Positions 25,826 through 34,855 of a DNA stretch of 64,000 nt are shown here, piece by piece; the stretch's first letter is position 1, and every line of letters starts with the position of its first letter. The stretch comes from Sphingopyxis sp. QXT-31 (lineage in GTDB: Bacteria; Pseudomonadota; Alphaproteobacteria; Sphingomonadales; Sphingomonadaceae): the NCBI RefSeq assembly GCF_001984035.1, contig NZ_CP019449.1, forward strand, positions 3,410,001-3,474,000, written 5' to 3'. The notes below the pieces were generated by a model. The model was given only the letters and a program-made list of their open reading frames with translations, made no database searches and was not told the origin of the DNA. Position numbers and translations under genes: made by a program.

Positions 25826-28603
25826 TTAGAACTTGCCGCGCAGCGTCACGCCATAGGTCCTGGGTTCGGCCAGGAACTGCGAGAAGATCTGGCGTCCGCC
25901 CGGATATTGCGGGTCGGTGAAGGGGGCCGACGTCGTGCCCGCCTGGAACGGCGAGTTGAACGCGACCTGCGCATAATTCTTGTTGAAGATATTCTGCGCC
26001 CACAGTTCGACGCCCCATTTCTCGTCGGGGCCGCGCACGCCGACACGCGCGTTGAACAGCGCATAGCCATTCTGTTCCTTCTGCGGGAACAGGTCGGAGC
26101 CGGTGTTGTAATCGCTGGTCATGCGGCCATCGATATAGACGAGACCGGTGAGCCCGCTGCTGCCCAGCTCGGGGGTCCAGGTCACGCTGCCGGTGGCGAC
26201 CAGTTCGGGCGCGTTCGACAGATTGTCGCCGGGCAGCTTGCGCAGCGCGGCGTCGAGCGGCGCGCCCGACTTGTTGCCGACCAGGTCGCCGCGATATTTG
26301 GTGCGGGCATAGGTCAGGCCGGCGGCCATGCGGAAATTGGGGGCCGGAACCAGCTGCGCCTCGATTTCGACGCCTTGGGTGCGCACGCCATAGCCGACAT
26401 CGCCTGCGGCGCAGGTTCCGGTCGCCGAGCTGAGGTCGGTATCGGCGTCGGGGCCGCCGACCAGGTCGCTACAGCCGTTGATCGTCTGGACCAGGAAGAC
26501 CGTACCGTTGAAGGTATTCAGCTGGAAGTTGCTGAAGTCCGACCGGAAGGCCGACAGGCTCAGGCTGAACGGGCCGGTCGCATATTTGGCGCCGATTTCA
26601 TAGCTGTCGACCAGTTCGGGGTCGAACTGCAGATTGCCGACCAGCGCCTGCGCCCCGCCCACCGAGGCGAAGGATACGAGTGGCGCCTTGAGCGCCGAGC
26701 GGTCGAGGTTGAACCCGCCCGCCTTGTAGCCGCGCGCGAAGCTCGCATAGAGCAGCAGGTCGTCGATCGGCTTGTACGACAGGATCGCGGTACCGGTCCA
26801 TTCGTCCTCGCTGCGCTTGTCGTTGATCGACACGCCATTGAGTTCGGCGGTCGAATTGCCCTGACAGGCCAGTCCGATCAGCCCCTGCGACACCGCCGCC
26901 AGCGCCTGAACGCCGGTGAAACCGCCGACCAGATTCTGGACGTTGACGCACGCGGTGTTGTCGTTGGTGAAGGTCGCATCGAAATTCTTCGTGTCGTGGG
27001 TGTAACGGACACCCAGCGTCAGATCGAGCCGGTCGGTGATGTGGACGATATTGTGCGTGAACAGCGCCCAATTGGTGTCCTTCTGGAAATAGCGGTCGTT
27101 GATGCTGCCCTTGTCGCGAATGCCGTCGAGCTGGTCGAGCGCGGCGTAGATCGCGGGCGATGCCGCGCCGAATGCCGGCGGCCGCGCCGCGACGCAGCCC
27201 GCCGAGGTCGGCGAATAGAGCCCTGCAAGCGCGCCGCCCGAAATCAGGCGACAGGCGGCAAAGCGGCCATATTGGTTGCCGAAACGCAGATTGTCGCGAA
27301 CCGTCAGGCGCTCGTTGGCATAGAAGCCGCCGACCAGCCAGTCGAGCTTGCCGTCGAACGCTTCGCCCTGCAGGCGCACTTCCTGGGTGAAGGTGTGGAA
27401 CTGGCGATAGGCGTCGTCGTCCTCGGCGCGATAGAGGATGTCGACCGTGCCGTAATCGACGTCGCCCGCCTGCCCCGACCGATATTCGCGGTAACCGGTG
27501 ATCGAGGTCAGCGTCGCGCCGCCGAGGTCATAATCGATCTGCGCCGAGAAACCATAATCCTTGGTCTCGCCGGCATAGCTGCGCCCCGGGGTGACCGACA
27601 GGTTGCGGCCATAGCCCTGGTTGAAGGCGGACAGCGACTGGCCGAGGTCGCGCAGCACGTTGATGATGTTGTTGCCGTTCGCCTGCGGCAGGTTCGGCGG
27701 CGTTCCGCCTGCGCCGGTCGAAAGCGGCGTCGACGGGTTGTTGAGATTGCCGATGAAGGGATTGACGCTGTTGTCGATATAGACCGCGCCGCAGCATTTT
27801 TCGTCGCGGAACGTATAGTCGGCGATCAGCCGGATCGACAGCGCGTCGGTTGGCTCGAACAGCAATTGGCCGCGCACGAAATAGCGGTCGCGGTCGTTGA
27901 CGTCGGTGTTGTTCGCGGCGTCGCGATAGAAGCCGTCGCGCTTGACCCAGATGCCGTCGAGGCGCGCGGCGATCGTGTCGGTGATCGGCCCCGTGATGCT
28001 GCCGCCGAGGCGGAAATAGTCATAATTGCCATAGGTCGCTTCGGCGGTGGCGCCGAAGTTGAAGTCGGGCTTTTTCGAATAGATGCTGATCAGGCCCGCC
28101 GACGAGTTGCGGCCGCCGAGGGTGCCCTGCGGGCCGCGCTGCACCTCGACGCGGTCGATCTCGCCGAGCTCGTTGAGCCCGATGCCCGAACGCGAGCGAT
28201 AGACGCCGTCGATGAACACCGGGACCGAGCTTTCGAGGCCGGGGTTGTCGCCGACGGTGCCGATGCCGCGGATACGCGCCGAACCATTGGCTTCCGATCC
28301 GGTCGACGAGACGAGCAGCGACGGCGCGACCTGGTTGAGCTGGCGGATGTCGTTGGCGCCGCTGTTCTGTAGCACCTCGGCATTGACCGCCGAGATGGCG
28401 ACGGGGACGTCGGCCAGCCGCTGCGAGCGGCCCTGCGCCGTGACGACGATTTCGCTGTCGCCGGCGTCGTCGGTGGTCGCGGTGTCGGCGGGGGTATCGC
28501 TCTCCTGCGCGAAGGCGGGGACCGCCATGCTGACGATCGCCAGCGAGGCGCCGAGCGCACTGGTGCGCAGAAGGCGGGCAGCACAAAGGGTATAGGATTT
28601 CAT
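25826..28603 (-). CDS. TonB-dependent outer-membrane receptor (paralogue 2)
   Basis: A 925-residue receptor paralogous to the gene immediately downstream. It carries a signal peptide (MKSYTLCAARLLRTSALGAS to FAQ), a TonB box-like SEIVVTAQGRSQ, plug signatures (DVPVAISAVNAEVLQ; RIRGIGTVGDNPG; VEVQRGPQGTLGGRNSSAG), a Cys-Cys pair in RDEKCCGA, and the same C-terminus TYGVTLRGKF. I chose ATG at 28603 with GAGGAG nine bases upstream over the frame opening at 28624. It has its own terminator and upstream palindrome, so the two receptors are separately controlled copies of an old duplication. Confidence 0.93.
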   Translation of the reverse strand: MKSYTLCAARLLRTSALGASLAIVSMAVPAFAQESDTPADTATTDDAGDSEIVVTAQGRSQRLADVPVAISAVNAEVLQNSGANDIRQLNQVAPSLLVSSTGSEANGSARIRGIGTVGDNPGLESSVPVFIDGVYRSRSGIGLNELGEIDRVEVQRGPQGTLGGRNSSAGLISIYSKKPDFNFGATAEATYGNYDYFRLGGSITGPITDTIAARLDGIWVKRDGFYRDAANNTDVNDRDRYFVRGQLLFEPTDALSIRLIADYTFRDEKCCGAVYIDNSVNPFIGNLNNPSTPLSTGAGGTPPNLPQANGNNIINVLRDLGQSLSAFNQGYGRNLSVTPGRSYAGETKDYGFSAQIDYDLGGATLTSITGYREYRSGQAGDVDYGTVDILYRAEDDDAYRQFHTFTQEVRLQGEAFDGKLDWLVGGFYANERLTVRDNLRFGNQYGRFAACRLISGGALAGLYSPTSAGCVAARPPAFGAASPAIYAALDQLDGIRDKGSINDRYFQKDTNWALFTHNIVHITDRLDLTLGVRYTHDTKNFDATFTNDNTACVNVQNLVGGFTGVQALAAVSQGLIGLACQGNSTAELNGVSINDKRSEDEWTGTAILSYKPIDDLLLYASFARGYKAGGFNLDRSALKAPLVSFASVGGAQALVGNLQFDPELVDSYEIGAKYATGPFSLSLSAFRSDFSNFQLNTFNGTVFLVQTINGCSDLVGGPDADTDLSSATGTCAAGDVGYGVRTQGVEIEAQLVPAPNFRMAAGLTYARTKYRGDLVGNKSGAPLDAALRKLPGDNLSNAPELVATGSVTWTPELGSSGLTGLVYIDGRMTSDYNTGSDLFPQKEQNGYALFNARVGVRGPDEKWGVELWAQNIFNKNYAQVAFNSPFQAGTTSAPFTDPQYPGGRQIFSQFLAEPRTYGVTLRGKF

Positions 28604-28653
28604 TTCGGGCACTCCTCTCAACATTTCGTTGTTTTTATTAGCGCCTATTCATA

Positions 28654-28667
28654 CGCATAATTATGCG
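28654..28667. promoter_or_regulatory. Palindromic site upstream of TonB receptor paralogue 2
   Basis: Perfect 14-base palindrome CGCATAATTATGCG at 28654-28667, 51-64 bases before the receptor ATG, in an AT-rich patch that probably holds the promoter. Typical position for a repressor or activator binding site. The binding protein is unknown; no regulator gene is adjacent. The corresponding site is not present upstream of paralogue 1. Confidence 0.5.
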
Positions 28668-28753
28668 GCGATCCAGCCGAGGCGCTGCATTTGCGCGATG
28701 TTTTCGGCGGGTGATGCATTTGTGTCACAGGCTGTAAAGCCCGGATTTCGGCG

Positions 28754-29467
28754 CTATCGGGCGCGGCGCGGCATTGCCGTAACGTCATCGGCGGCATGGG
28801 CGCCGCAGCGCAGCGACAGCAATTTTCCGCCCGCGACCAGCATTGCGCGATAATCGCCGGCAAAATTGGCTGCGATCGCCTCGTCGCCGACGTCGAGCCC
28901 GCCGGTCAGGCTGCCGAAAGCGGGCAGAATCAGCCGCTGCGCATCGCCCGCGAAGCACGGCCGCGATACGAGCCGCCCGCGCAGCTGGAGGCGCAGCTTG
29001 GGGTGGAAATGCCCCGATACTTCGGGCCGCGTCTCGCCGTCCATAGATTGGTGGCGAAAAACGATCCCGTCGACCTCGATCTCGTCGGCGACCGCGCCGC
29101 CCCACGCGCCGCCGGCCAGCCCGTCGTGGTTGCCCGCGATCCAGGTCAGCCGCACGCTGCCCGTCTGGCGCAGCAGCCGCTCGGCGACCGCGGGCGCGAT
29201 GCGCTCCGCCGCGGCGCGGTCGTGGAAACTGTCGCCGAGGCACCAGATCGCGCGGGCCCCGGTCTCGGCGGCGAGCCGCGCCAGCCGGTCGAGCGTGTCG
29301 TGGCTGTCATAGGGCGGAAGCGGCTGGCCGTGCGCCGCGTACCAGCTCGCCTTTTCGAGGTGCAGGTCGGCGACGATCAGCGCGCCGTGGCGCGGCCAGA
29401 ACAGCGCGCGCCCGGCGAGCGGGACGAAGTGGTGACCGGCGAAATCGAAATGCGGCGCGGCGGGCAT
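28754..29467 (-). CDS. pdeM: Ligase-associated DNA damage response endonuclease PdeM
   Basis: A 237-residue calcineurin-like metallophosphoesterase of the PdeM family, one of four proteins (Lhr-type helicase, ATP-dependent DNA ligase, beta-CASP exonuclease, PdeM) usually found in one cassette. Metal-binding motifs are present in order: VADLHLEKASW, LGDSFHDR, AGNHDG and GHFHPK. The start follows the family form MPAAPHFDFAGHHFVPLAGR. Here the partner helicase lies 1.4 kb upstream with a protease gene between them. The ligase and exonuclease are not in this window. Confidence 0.9.
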   Translation of the reverse strand: MPAAPHFDFAGHHFVPLAGRALFWPRHGALIVADLHLEKASWYAAHGQPLPPYDSHDTLDRLARLAAETGARAIWCLGDSFHDRAAAERIAPAVAERLLRQTGSVRLTWIAGNHDGLAGGAWGGAVADEIEVDGIVFRHQSMDGETRPEVSGHFHPKLRLQLRGRLVSRPCFAGDAQRLILPAFGSLTGGLDVGDEAIAANFAGDYRAMLVAGGKLLSLRCGAHAADDVTAMPRRAR

Positions 29468-29519
29468 CGCATCGCTATGGCGATGCCGCTTGCCCCCGGC
29501 AAGGGCCGCGCGCCCGGGC

Positions 29520-30548
29520 CTATCCGCGGGGCGGCGAATAGGCGGCGAAACGCTGGCGGTTTTCGCGCGACGCCCCGGTCGGCAGTTCGAAGATCACGCG
29601 CTTGTTGGGAAAATCGATCTCGACGCGGTCGAACAGCGACAGGCTGTCCATGCCCAGCAGCAGCGCCGGCCGCTCCTCCAGCCCCAGCGCGCGGAACGCC
29701 TGGCTGTCGGCGAAGGAGACGGGCAGGTCGTTGACGTCGGCGCCGCTGATCGTGATGCGCTTGATCGCGGTGCGCGTCGCCGGCACCTCTTCGCCCGACA
29801 CCGCGTTCAGCACCGTCGAAAAGAAGGGGAAGCTGTGCTGGCGCCGCGATGCGACCAGCCGTTGCAGCGCGAGGTTGCCGACGCTCGTCTGCGCCCCGGT
29901 GTCGACGATCACATCGACGCGCTTGCCGTCGATGCGCGCGTCGGACAGGATCAGCCGCCCCGCCATGTTGCGCGCGGTGACGACGATCGCGTCGTCGTCG
30001 TCGATGATCGGTCGCGCCCGCCGCCTCGTCTCGAGTATCTCCATGCTTTCGCTGCGGAAATTGATCAGGATGCGCCGGTTTTCGAGCATGTCGACCCCGA
30101 TCAGCCCGGCCGCGCCGATATGGCGTCCCGAAAAGGCGGGGGCATCGAACGGCGTCATGTGCAGCCCCGTCATCGACAGCGCCGCGACGCGGTAGCTGGT
30201 CACCACCGCCGAGCTGCCGATCGTCGCCAGCCGCAATTTCTCGCCCTCGGCCAGCCCCAGGCGGTCGGCGAGTTCGCGCGCGATCACCGTGCGTTCGGCG
30301 CCGGTATCGACCAGGAAGGAAAAGGGCCCCTGCCCGCCGACCATCACCTGCACCGCCATGCGCCGCGTCGCGTCGAGGTCGAAGGGCTGGATGAAGGGCG
30401 TGACCTCGCTCGTCAGCGCGGGATCGTCGATCAGGGTTGCGGCGGGGGCGGGCACCGCCGGGGGTGCCGGGGGCTGGCTCGCGCCCAGCAGCAGCGGCGC
30501 CGCGGCGAGCGCGCTCCAGATCATCGGCCGCTTCGAAACATGGGTCAT
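29520..30548 (-). CDS. Exported retropepsin-like aspartic protease with two DTG motifs
   Basis: A 342-residue protein with a signal peptide (MTHVSKRPMIWSALAAAPLL and on), then two retropepsin-type domains: VDTGAERTVIA (Asp81) and VDTGAQTSVG (Asp216), each followed by a hydrophobic GLIGVDML/LLLGMDSL strand. Two DTG motifs in one chain would let it act as a monomer in place of the usual dimer. Likely periplasmic, with an unknown target. I chose the ATG at 30548, which has GAGG nine bases upstream; ATG 30557 or 30563 are alternatives. It separates pdeM from the helicase it normally adjoins. Confidence 0.82.
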   Translation of the reverse strand: MTHVSKRPMIWSALAAAPLLLGASQPPAPPAVPAPAATLIDDPALTSEVTPFIQPFDLDATRRMAVQVMVGGQGPFSFLVDTGAERTVIARELADRLGLAEGEKLRLATIGSSAVVTSYRVAALSMTGLHMTPFDAPAFSGRHIGAAGLIGVDMLENRRILINFRSESMEILETRRRARPIIDDDDAIVVTARNMAGRLILSDARIDGKRVDVIVDTGAQTSVGNLALQRLVASRRQHSFPFFSTVLNAVSGEEVPATRTAIKRITISGADVNDLPVSFADSQAFRALGLEERPALLLGMDSLSLFDRVEIDFPNKRVIFELPTGASRENRQRFAAYSPPRG

Positions 30549-30671
30549 CGCGGGCATCCTCATTATATTTGTCCCCAGTCTACGCCTCTCCGCGGTTCGC
30601 GGCAAGCGGGGCGGGGGCTATGGGAAGGGCGATCGGGAGGGACGGTTTTGGGGTGGCGAGCTGCCCTAAAG

Positions 30672-30817
30672 GTCCTCCCCACGCGAAGCGATGGGGAGGG
30701 GGACCGCCGCGAAGCGGTGGTGGAGGGGTTGCGGGGCAGAGCTGACCTGTGACGTCGCCGACCCCTCCGTCAGCCCTGCGGGCTGCCACCTCCCCATCGC
30801 TGCGTGTGGGGAGGATC
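30672..30817 (+). repeat. Composite palindromic repeat, copy 4
   Basis: GTCCTCCCC at 30672 to GGGGAGGATC ending 30817, with the GGGGACCGCCGC...GCGGTGGTGGAGGGG half first, as in copy 1. It lies between the helicase stop (30828) and the protease start (30548), both leftward, so here it is not at convergent ends. It could separate their transcripts. Confidence 0.85.
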
Positions 30818-30827
30818 GTTACGTCCG

Positions 30828-33266
30828 CTATCGCCCGATACCCGACCGCCCTCCACCCATCGCCGCCGCGGCCAGTTCGTCGGCCAGCTCGCCCAGCAGC
30901 GCGTCGTCGATATCCGCCGCCGCGACATTCTCGCGCCCGATCAGCACCAGCACCGGCACCGCCAGCGGGCTGATCCGCTCGAGCCGCTGGTGCAGCATCG
31001 TCCCCGCCGCGCGGTCGAGCAGGTCGCCGAGGCGCGCCACATCCGTCAGCCGCTCGCGCGCATCGGCCCAGGCCGCCTCGAGCAAAAGATGGTCGGGCTC
31101 GTACTTGCGCAGCACGTCGAAGATCAGGTCGGTGGAAAAAGTGACCTGCTTGCCCGTCTTGCGCTTGCCCGGATGCTGGCGCTCGATCAGCCCGCCGATC
31201 ACCGCGACCTCGCGGAAGGCGCGCTTCAGGAGGTGCGATCCCTCGACCCATTCGACGAACTCGTACTCGAGGATCGCCGCGTCGAACAGCGCTGCGGGAT
31301 CGGTCACGGGGCGCAGCGACCAGATCGCCAGCGCATAGTCCGAGGCGACGAAGCCCAAGGGCTGCAGCCCCGCGCGCTCCATGCGTTTCGAGATCAGCAT
31401 GCCCAGCGACTGATGCGCATTCCACCCCTCGAAGGGATAGGCGACGAGATAATGATTGCCCTCGTGCGGGAAGGTCTCGACCAGCAATTCGCCGGGGCGT
31501 GGCAGCACCGATCGCAGCTGCTGCATCTCCAGCCAGAAGCGCACATCTTCGGGAAAGCGCGTCCAGCTCGCGGGCTCGGCGAGAAAGGTCCGCACCCGGT
31601 CGGCGAGCCGCGTCGTCAGCGCCATGCGTGCCCCGACATAGGAGGGGATGCGGGCGGGCCGCGTCGTCGCGCGCACCAGCAGGTCGGTGTCGCGGATCGC
31701 CTCGACCTCGAGGCTGAGCCCCGCAAAGGCGAAGGTGTCGCCCGGAGTCAGCGTGCTCGCGAAATATTCCTCGACACTCCCCAGGCGGCGCCCGTTCTTG
31801 AAGCGCACATCGAGCGTCGGCGCGTCGACGATGATCCCCGCATTGAGCCGGTGTTGCGCCGCGAGCCGCGGATGCGCGATGCGCCAGCGCTGCGTTTCGC
31901 CTGGGGGTCCGTCGGGCGCGAGGCGGCGGAAGCGGTCGTAGCTCTTCAGCGCATAACCCCCGTCGCGCACGAAACCCAGCAGCCGCGAAAAGGTCGTCGC
32001 GTTGATCCAGCGATAGGGCGCAGCCGAGCGGATTTCGGCGAGCAATTCACCCTCGTCGAACGACGCCGCGCAGGCGAGCGCCATCACATGCTGCGCCAGC
32101 ACGTCGAGCGCGCCGGGTCGGAAACGGTCGGCGTCGCGCTCGCCCGCTTCCACGGCGTCCAAGGCCGCCTGCGCCTCGAGATATTCGAAGCGGTTGCCCG
32201 GTACGATCAACGCGCGGCTCGGCTCGTCGAGGCGGTGGTTGGCGCGCCCGATGCGCTGGAGCAGCCGCGAGCTTCCCTTGGGCGCCCCCATCTGGATCAC
32301 GCAATCGACGTCGCCCCAGTCGAGCCCGAGGTCGAGGCTCGACGTCGCGACCAGCGCGCGCAGCCGCCCTTCGGCCATCGCGGCTTCCGCCCTTTGTCTT
32401 GCCTCGCGGTCGAGGCTGCCATGGTGGATACCGATCGGCAGCGACAGGTCGTTGACCTTCCACAATTCCTGGAAGATCAGTTCGGCCAGCCCGCGCGTGT
32501 TGCAGAAGATGATCGTCGTGCGGTTCTTCGCGACCTCCTCCATCACCTGGTGCACCGCATAGCGCCCCGAATGCCCTGCCCAGGGCACCGCGCCCTCGGG
32601 CAGGAGGATCGCTATATCGGGGTCGGCACCGGCCTCCCCGGTGACGATCGTCACCGTCCCGCCCGCCGCCTCGGGCGCCAGCCATCCGGCATATTGCGCC
32701 GGATCGGCGATCGTCGCCGACAGCCCGACGCGGCGCATCGCGGGGGCGATTTGCTGCAGCCGCGCCAGTGCAAGGCTCAGCAGATCACCACGCTTGCCCG
32801 GGGCAAAGGCGTGGATCTCGTCGATCACCACGGTCTTGAGGTCCGCGAACATCGTGAAACTGTCGGGATAGGAGAGCAGAAGCGACAAGGATTCGGGGGT
32901 GGTCAGCAATATGTTCGGCGGTCGGCTGCGCTGGCGCGCCTTCTTGTCCGACGACGTGTCGCCGCTGCGGCTCTCGACGCTGATCGGCAGCCCCATCTCC
33001 TCGACCGGCACGGTCAGGTTACGCTCGACGTCGGCGGCGAGCGCCTTCAGCGGCGACACATAGAGCGTGTGCAGCCGGTCCGACGGATGCGCGGTGAGAT
33101 CGACCAGCGTCGGCAGGAAACCCGCCAGCGTCTTCCCTGCCCCGGTCGCTGCGACGAGCAGGGCATGTTCGCCGCGCGCCGCCGCTGCGAGCATATCGGC
33201 CTGATGCCGCCGCACCCGCCACCCGCGCGCGGCGAACCAGTCGTTGAAGATTTGCGGGAGGGGCAT
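30828..33266 (-). CDS. Ligase-associated DEXH-box DNA helicase (Lhr family)
   Basis: An 812-residue superfamily 2 helicase of the Lhr type, thought to act in DNA repair with a ligase and nucleases. The N-terminal RecA domain has Walker A AATGAGKTLAG (39-49), the Walker B DEIH (149-152) and SAT motif (GLSATIADP); the second has IIFCNTRGLAELIF and QRIGRANHR. A long C-terminal region (from about 430) includes the Lhr winged-helix and core domain. The normal cassette partner pdeM is 1.4 kb downstream. It starts just left of a hairpin at 33307. Confidence 0.93.
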   Translation of the reverse strand: MPLPQIFNDWFAARGWRVRRHQADMLAAAARGEHALLVAATGAGKTLAGFLPTLVDLTAHPSDRLHTLYVSPLKALAADVERNLTVPVEEMGLPISVESRSGDTSSDKKARQRSRPPNILLTTPESLSLLLSYPDSFTMFADLKTVVIDEIHAFAPGKRGDLLSLALARLQQIAPAMRRVGLSATIADPAQYAGWLAPEAAGGTVTIVTGEAGADPDIAILLPEGAVPWAGHSGRYAVHQVMEEVAKNRTTIIFCNTRGLAELIFQELWKVNDLSLPIGIHHGSLDREARQRAEAAMAEGRLRALVATSSLDLGLDWGDVDCVIQMGAPKGSSRLLQRIGRANHRLDEPSRALIVPGNRFEYLEAQAALDAVEAGERDADRFRPGALDVLAQHVMALACAASFDEGELLAEIRSAAPYRWINATTFSRLLGFVRDGGYALKSYDRFRRLAPDGPPGETQRWRIAHPRLAAQHRLNAGIIVDAPTLDVRFKNGRRLGSVEEYFASTLTPGDTFAFAGLSLEVEAIRDTDLLVRATTRPARIPSYVGARMALTTRLADRVRTFLAEPASWTRFPEDVRFWLEMQQLRSVLPRPGELLVETFPHEGNHYLVAYPFEGWNAHQSLGMLISKRMERAGLQPLGFVASDYALAIWSLRPVTDPAALFDAAILEYEFVEWVEGSHLLKRAFREVAVIGGLIERQHPGKRKTGKQVTFSTDLIFDVLRKYEPDHLLLEAAWADARERLTDVARLGDLLDRAAGTMLHQRLERISPLAVPVLVLIGRENVAAADIDDALLGELADELAAAAMGGGRSGIGR

Positions 33267-33306
33267 GGGGCAGATGTGGCGTGCCCGGTGCAGGGCGGCA
33301 AGGGTT

Positions 33307-33334
33307 TCTCCCCTCCCGCAGGCGGGAGGGGAGA
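33307..33334. repeat. Perfect GC-rich hairpin between helicase and small exported protein
   Basis: TCTCCCCTCCCGC (33307-33319) pairs with GCGGGAGGGGAGA (33322-33334) with a two-base loop. It lies 40 bases upstream of the helicase start and 70 bases before the rightward gene. No U-tract follows on either side, so it may be a relative of the dispersed palindromes more than a terminator. Confidence 0.6.
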
Positions 33335-33404
33335 CAATGGCATCGACAACCCCTTCAAAACCGGCGATACATCCTTAGGGGTCGCATCCATCTGAAGGAT
33401 GCTC

Positions 33405-33845
33405 ATGTTCAAATTCACACTGGCCGCGAGCGCCGCTGCGGCGCTGCTGTTCCCGTTGCCGGTCGCCGCCGAAGAACCGATGATGAAGCTCGCGGGCATG
33501 CTGCGCTGCGCCGCGGTCTATCAGGTCACCAGCGAACGCGCTCCCAAGGAGAGCGAGGCGCAGCTGACCGCGGGGCGCCATTTCCTGCAATATTATATGA
33601 TCATGCTCGCGCTGGCCGAGAACAAGCCCGACGACAAGTTCGACGCCAAGACGCTGAAGACGCTCTTCGAGGCCGAAAACGCCATCGCCAATTCGGACGC
33701 GGTGCTCGCGCGCGTCGAGGGCAAGACCGATGTCTTCGCCGCCGACATCGCCACCTGCGCGGGCTTCCGCGAACGCCAGCCCGAACTGTTCGCGAGCGCC
33801 GACCGGACGATCGACACGATGGCCAAGGCGCAGGCGTCGAATTAG
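33405..33845 (+). CDS. Small exported hypothetical protein
   Basis: A 146-residue protein with a signal peptide ([20 protein letters not shown], cleavage near VAAEE). The mature part is mostly helical (MMKLAGMLRCAAVYQV, FLQYYMIMLALAENK) and has two Cys residues that could form a disulfide (RCAAVYQ, ATCAGFRERQ). Not recognised as a named family. The ATG at 33405 was chosen because AAGGA sits six bases upstream; the ATG at 33399 has its Shine-Dalgarno adjacent. Confidence 0.7.
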   Translation: MFKFTLAASAAAALLFPLPVAAEEPMMKLAGMLRCAAVYQVTSERAPKESEAQLTAGRHFLQYYMIMLALAENKPDDKFDAKTLKTLFEAENAIANSDAVLARVEGKTDVFAADIATCAGFRERQPELFASADRTIDTMAKAQASN

Positions 33846-33868
33846 GGTAGGGGCGTTTTCGGGCTAAG

Positions 33869-34018
33869 GATCCTCCCCACGCGCAGCGATGGGGAGGTGG
33901 CAGCGCAAAGCGCTGACGGAGGGGTTCGACGCCGTCAAAGGCCGGCGCAAGGCCAGACCCCTCCACCACCGCCTACGGCGGCGGTTCCCCTCCCCATGGC
34001 TGCGCCAAGGGGAGGATC
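33869..34018 (-). repeat. Composite palindromic repeat, copy 5
   Basis: GATCCTCCCC (33869-33878) to GGGGAGGATC (34009-34018). The CAGC...GCTGACGGAGGGG half comes first (inverted to copy 1). It is located between convergent stop codons at 33845 and 34050. Confidence 0.85.
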
Positions 34019-34049
34019 TTTCGGGCCGCTCACCCCCTCAAAGCCCCCT

Positions 34050-34517
34050 CTAAACCCGCTCGCCCACGCCCCCCAGCAACCCGCGCCAATGCTCGCCCAG
34101 CCGGCGCTGGAACAGCATCAGTTCGAACCCGTGCCGCGCGACATGCTGCTGCGGGATCGCATCCCAGCCGCGATGCTCGACCGTCACGCGCGTCTCGGCG
34201 CCGACCGCCTCGAAGCGCACCTCGACCTCGGTCGCCTGTTCGGGTTTGAAACTCGGCAGCCGCCAGCCGAACGCCAGGAGCGCGCCGGGCTCCCAGCGGT
34301 GCACCGTGCCGATTTCCCACTCGCGCCCGTCGGCGAAGCGCGTCACCAGCCGCCCGCCGGGGCCCTCGGGATCGAAGCGCAGCGCGCCGTCGCCCTGCCG
34401 CGACAGCGCGAACAGCGGATGGCTCTGCCACCACAGCCCGATCTCGCGCGTGAACACCTCGAACGCGCGCGCGGGCGAGGCCGCGACGCGCAGCGCGACG
34501 ATCACCGCGGCGCTCAT
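34050..34517 (-). CDS. SRPBCC/AHSA1-like domain protein
   Basis: A 155-residue START-like (Bet v1 fold) protein of the AHSA1/CalC class, with the typical opening ALRVAASPARAFEVFTREIGLWW, LRFDPEGPGGRLVTRF and the closing HGFELMLFQRRLGEHW. These proteins bind hydrophobic ligands or serve as stress proteins and are often encoded with an ArsR regulator. The ATG at 34517 overlaps the ArsR stop (ATGA). Ligand unknown. It completes a VOC-ArsR-SRPBCC operon. Confidence 0.87.
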   Translation of the reverse strand: MSAAVIVALRVAASPARAFEVFTREIGLWWQSHPLFALSRQGDGALRFDPEGPGGRLVTRFADGREWEIGTVHRWEPGALLAFGWRLPSFKPEQATEVEVRFEAVGAETRVTVEHRGWDAIPQQHVARHGFELMLFQRRLGEHWRGLLGGVGERV

Positions 34518-34855
34518 ATGTCACGCTCGACATGTGCCTTGAACGCCGCGAGCTGGTCAGCCCAAAGCGCCTCGGTGTCGGCCAGCCATTGCTTGAGCTC
34601 GGCGGTCGCGCCGTCCTTCAGCCGATAGATGCGCACCCGCGCGTCGAAGAGCGGAAAGCCGTCCTCGACCAGCCCGCCCTCCTTGAGCGCGCGCAGGTGC
34701 CGGCTCATCGCCGGCGGCGCGAGCCCGAGCGCATGCGCGAGCTCGCCCGCGCTGTGGGGACGCTGCCCCAGCAGTTCGACCGCGCGCCGCCGTTTCGGGT
34801 CGGCGAGCGCGGCGAAGACACGGTCGACCCCCTCGCTCGATCTTAGGGCGCTCAA
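34514..34855 (-). CDS. ArsR-family transcriptional regulator
   Basis: A 113-residue winged-helix regulator: VFAALADPKRRRAVELLGQR, then HALGLAPPAMSRHLRALKEG as recognition helix, then the wing FDARVRIYRL. No metal-binding cysteines. The start is a TTG at 34855 that overlaps the VOC stop (TTGA), which I prefer because the sequence from there matches the family and no ATG is close. It probably controls its own operon, perhaps through the inverted repeat at 35367. Confidence 0.87.
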   Translation of the reverse strand: MSALRSSEGVDRVFAALADPKRRRAVELLGQRPHSAGELAHALGLAPPAMSRHLRALKEGGLVEDGFPLFDARVRIYRLKDGATAELKQWLADTEALWADQLAAFKAHVERDI

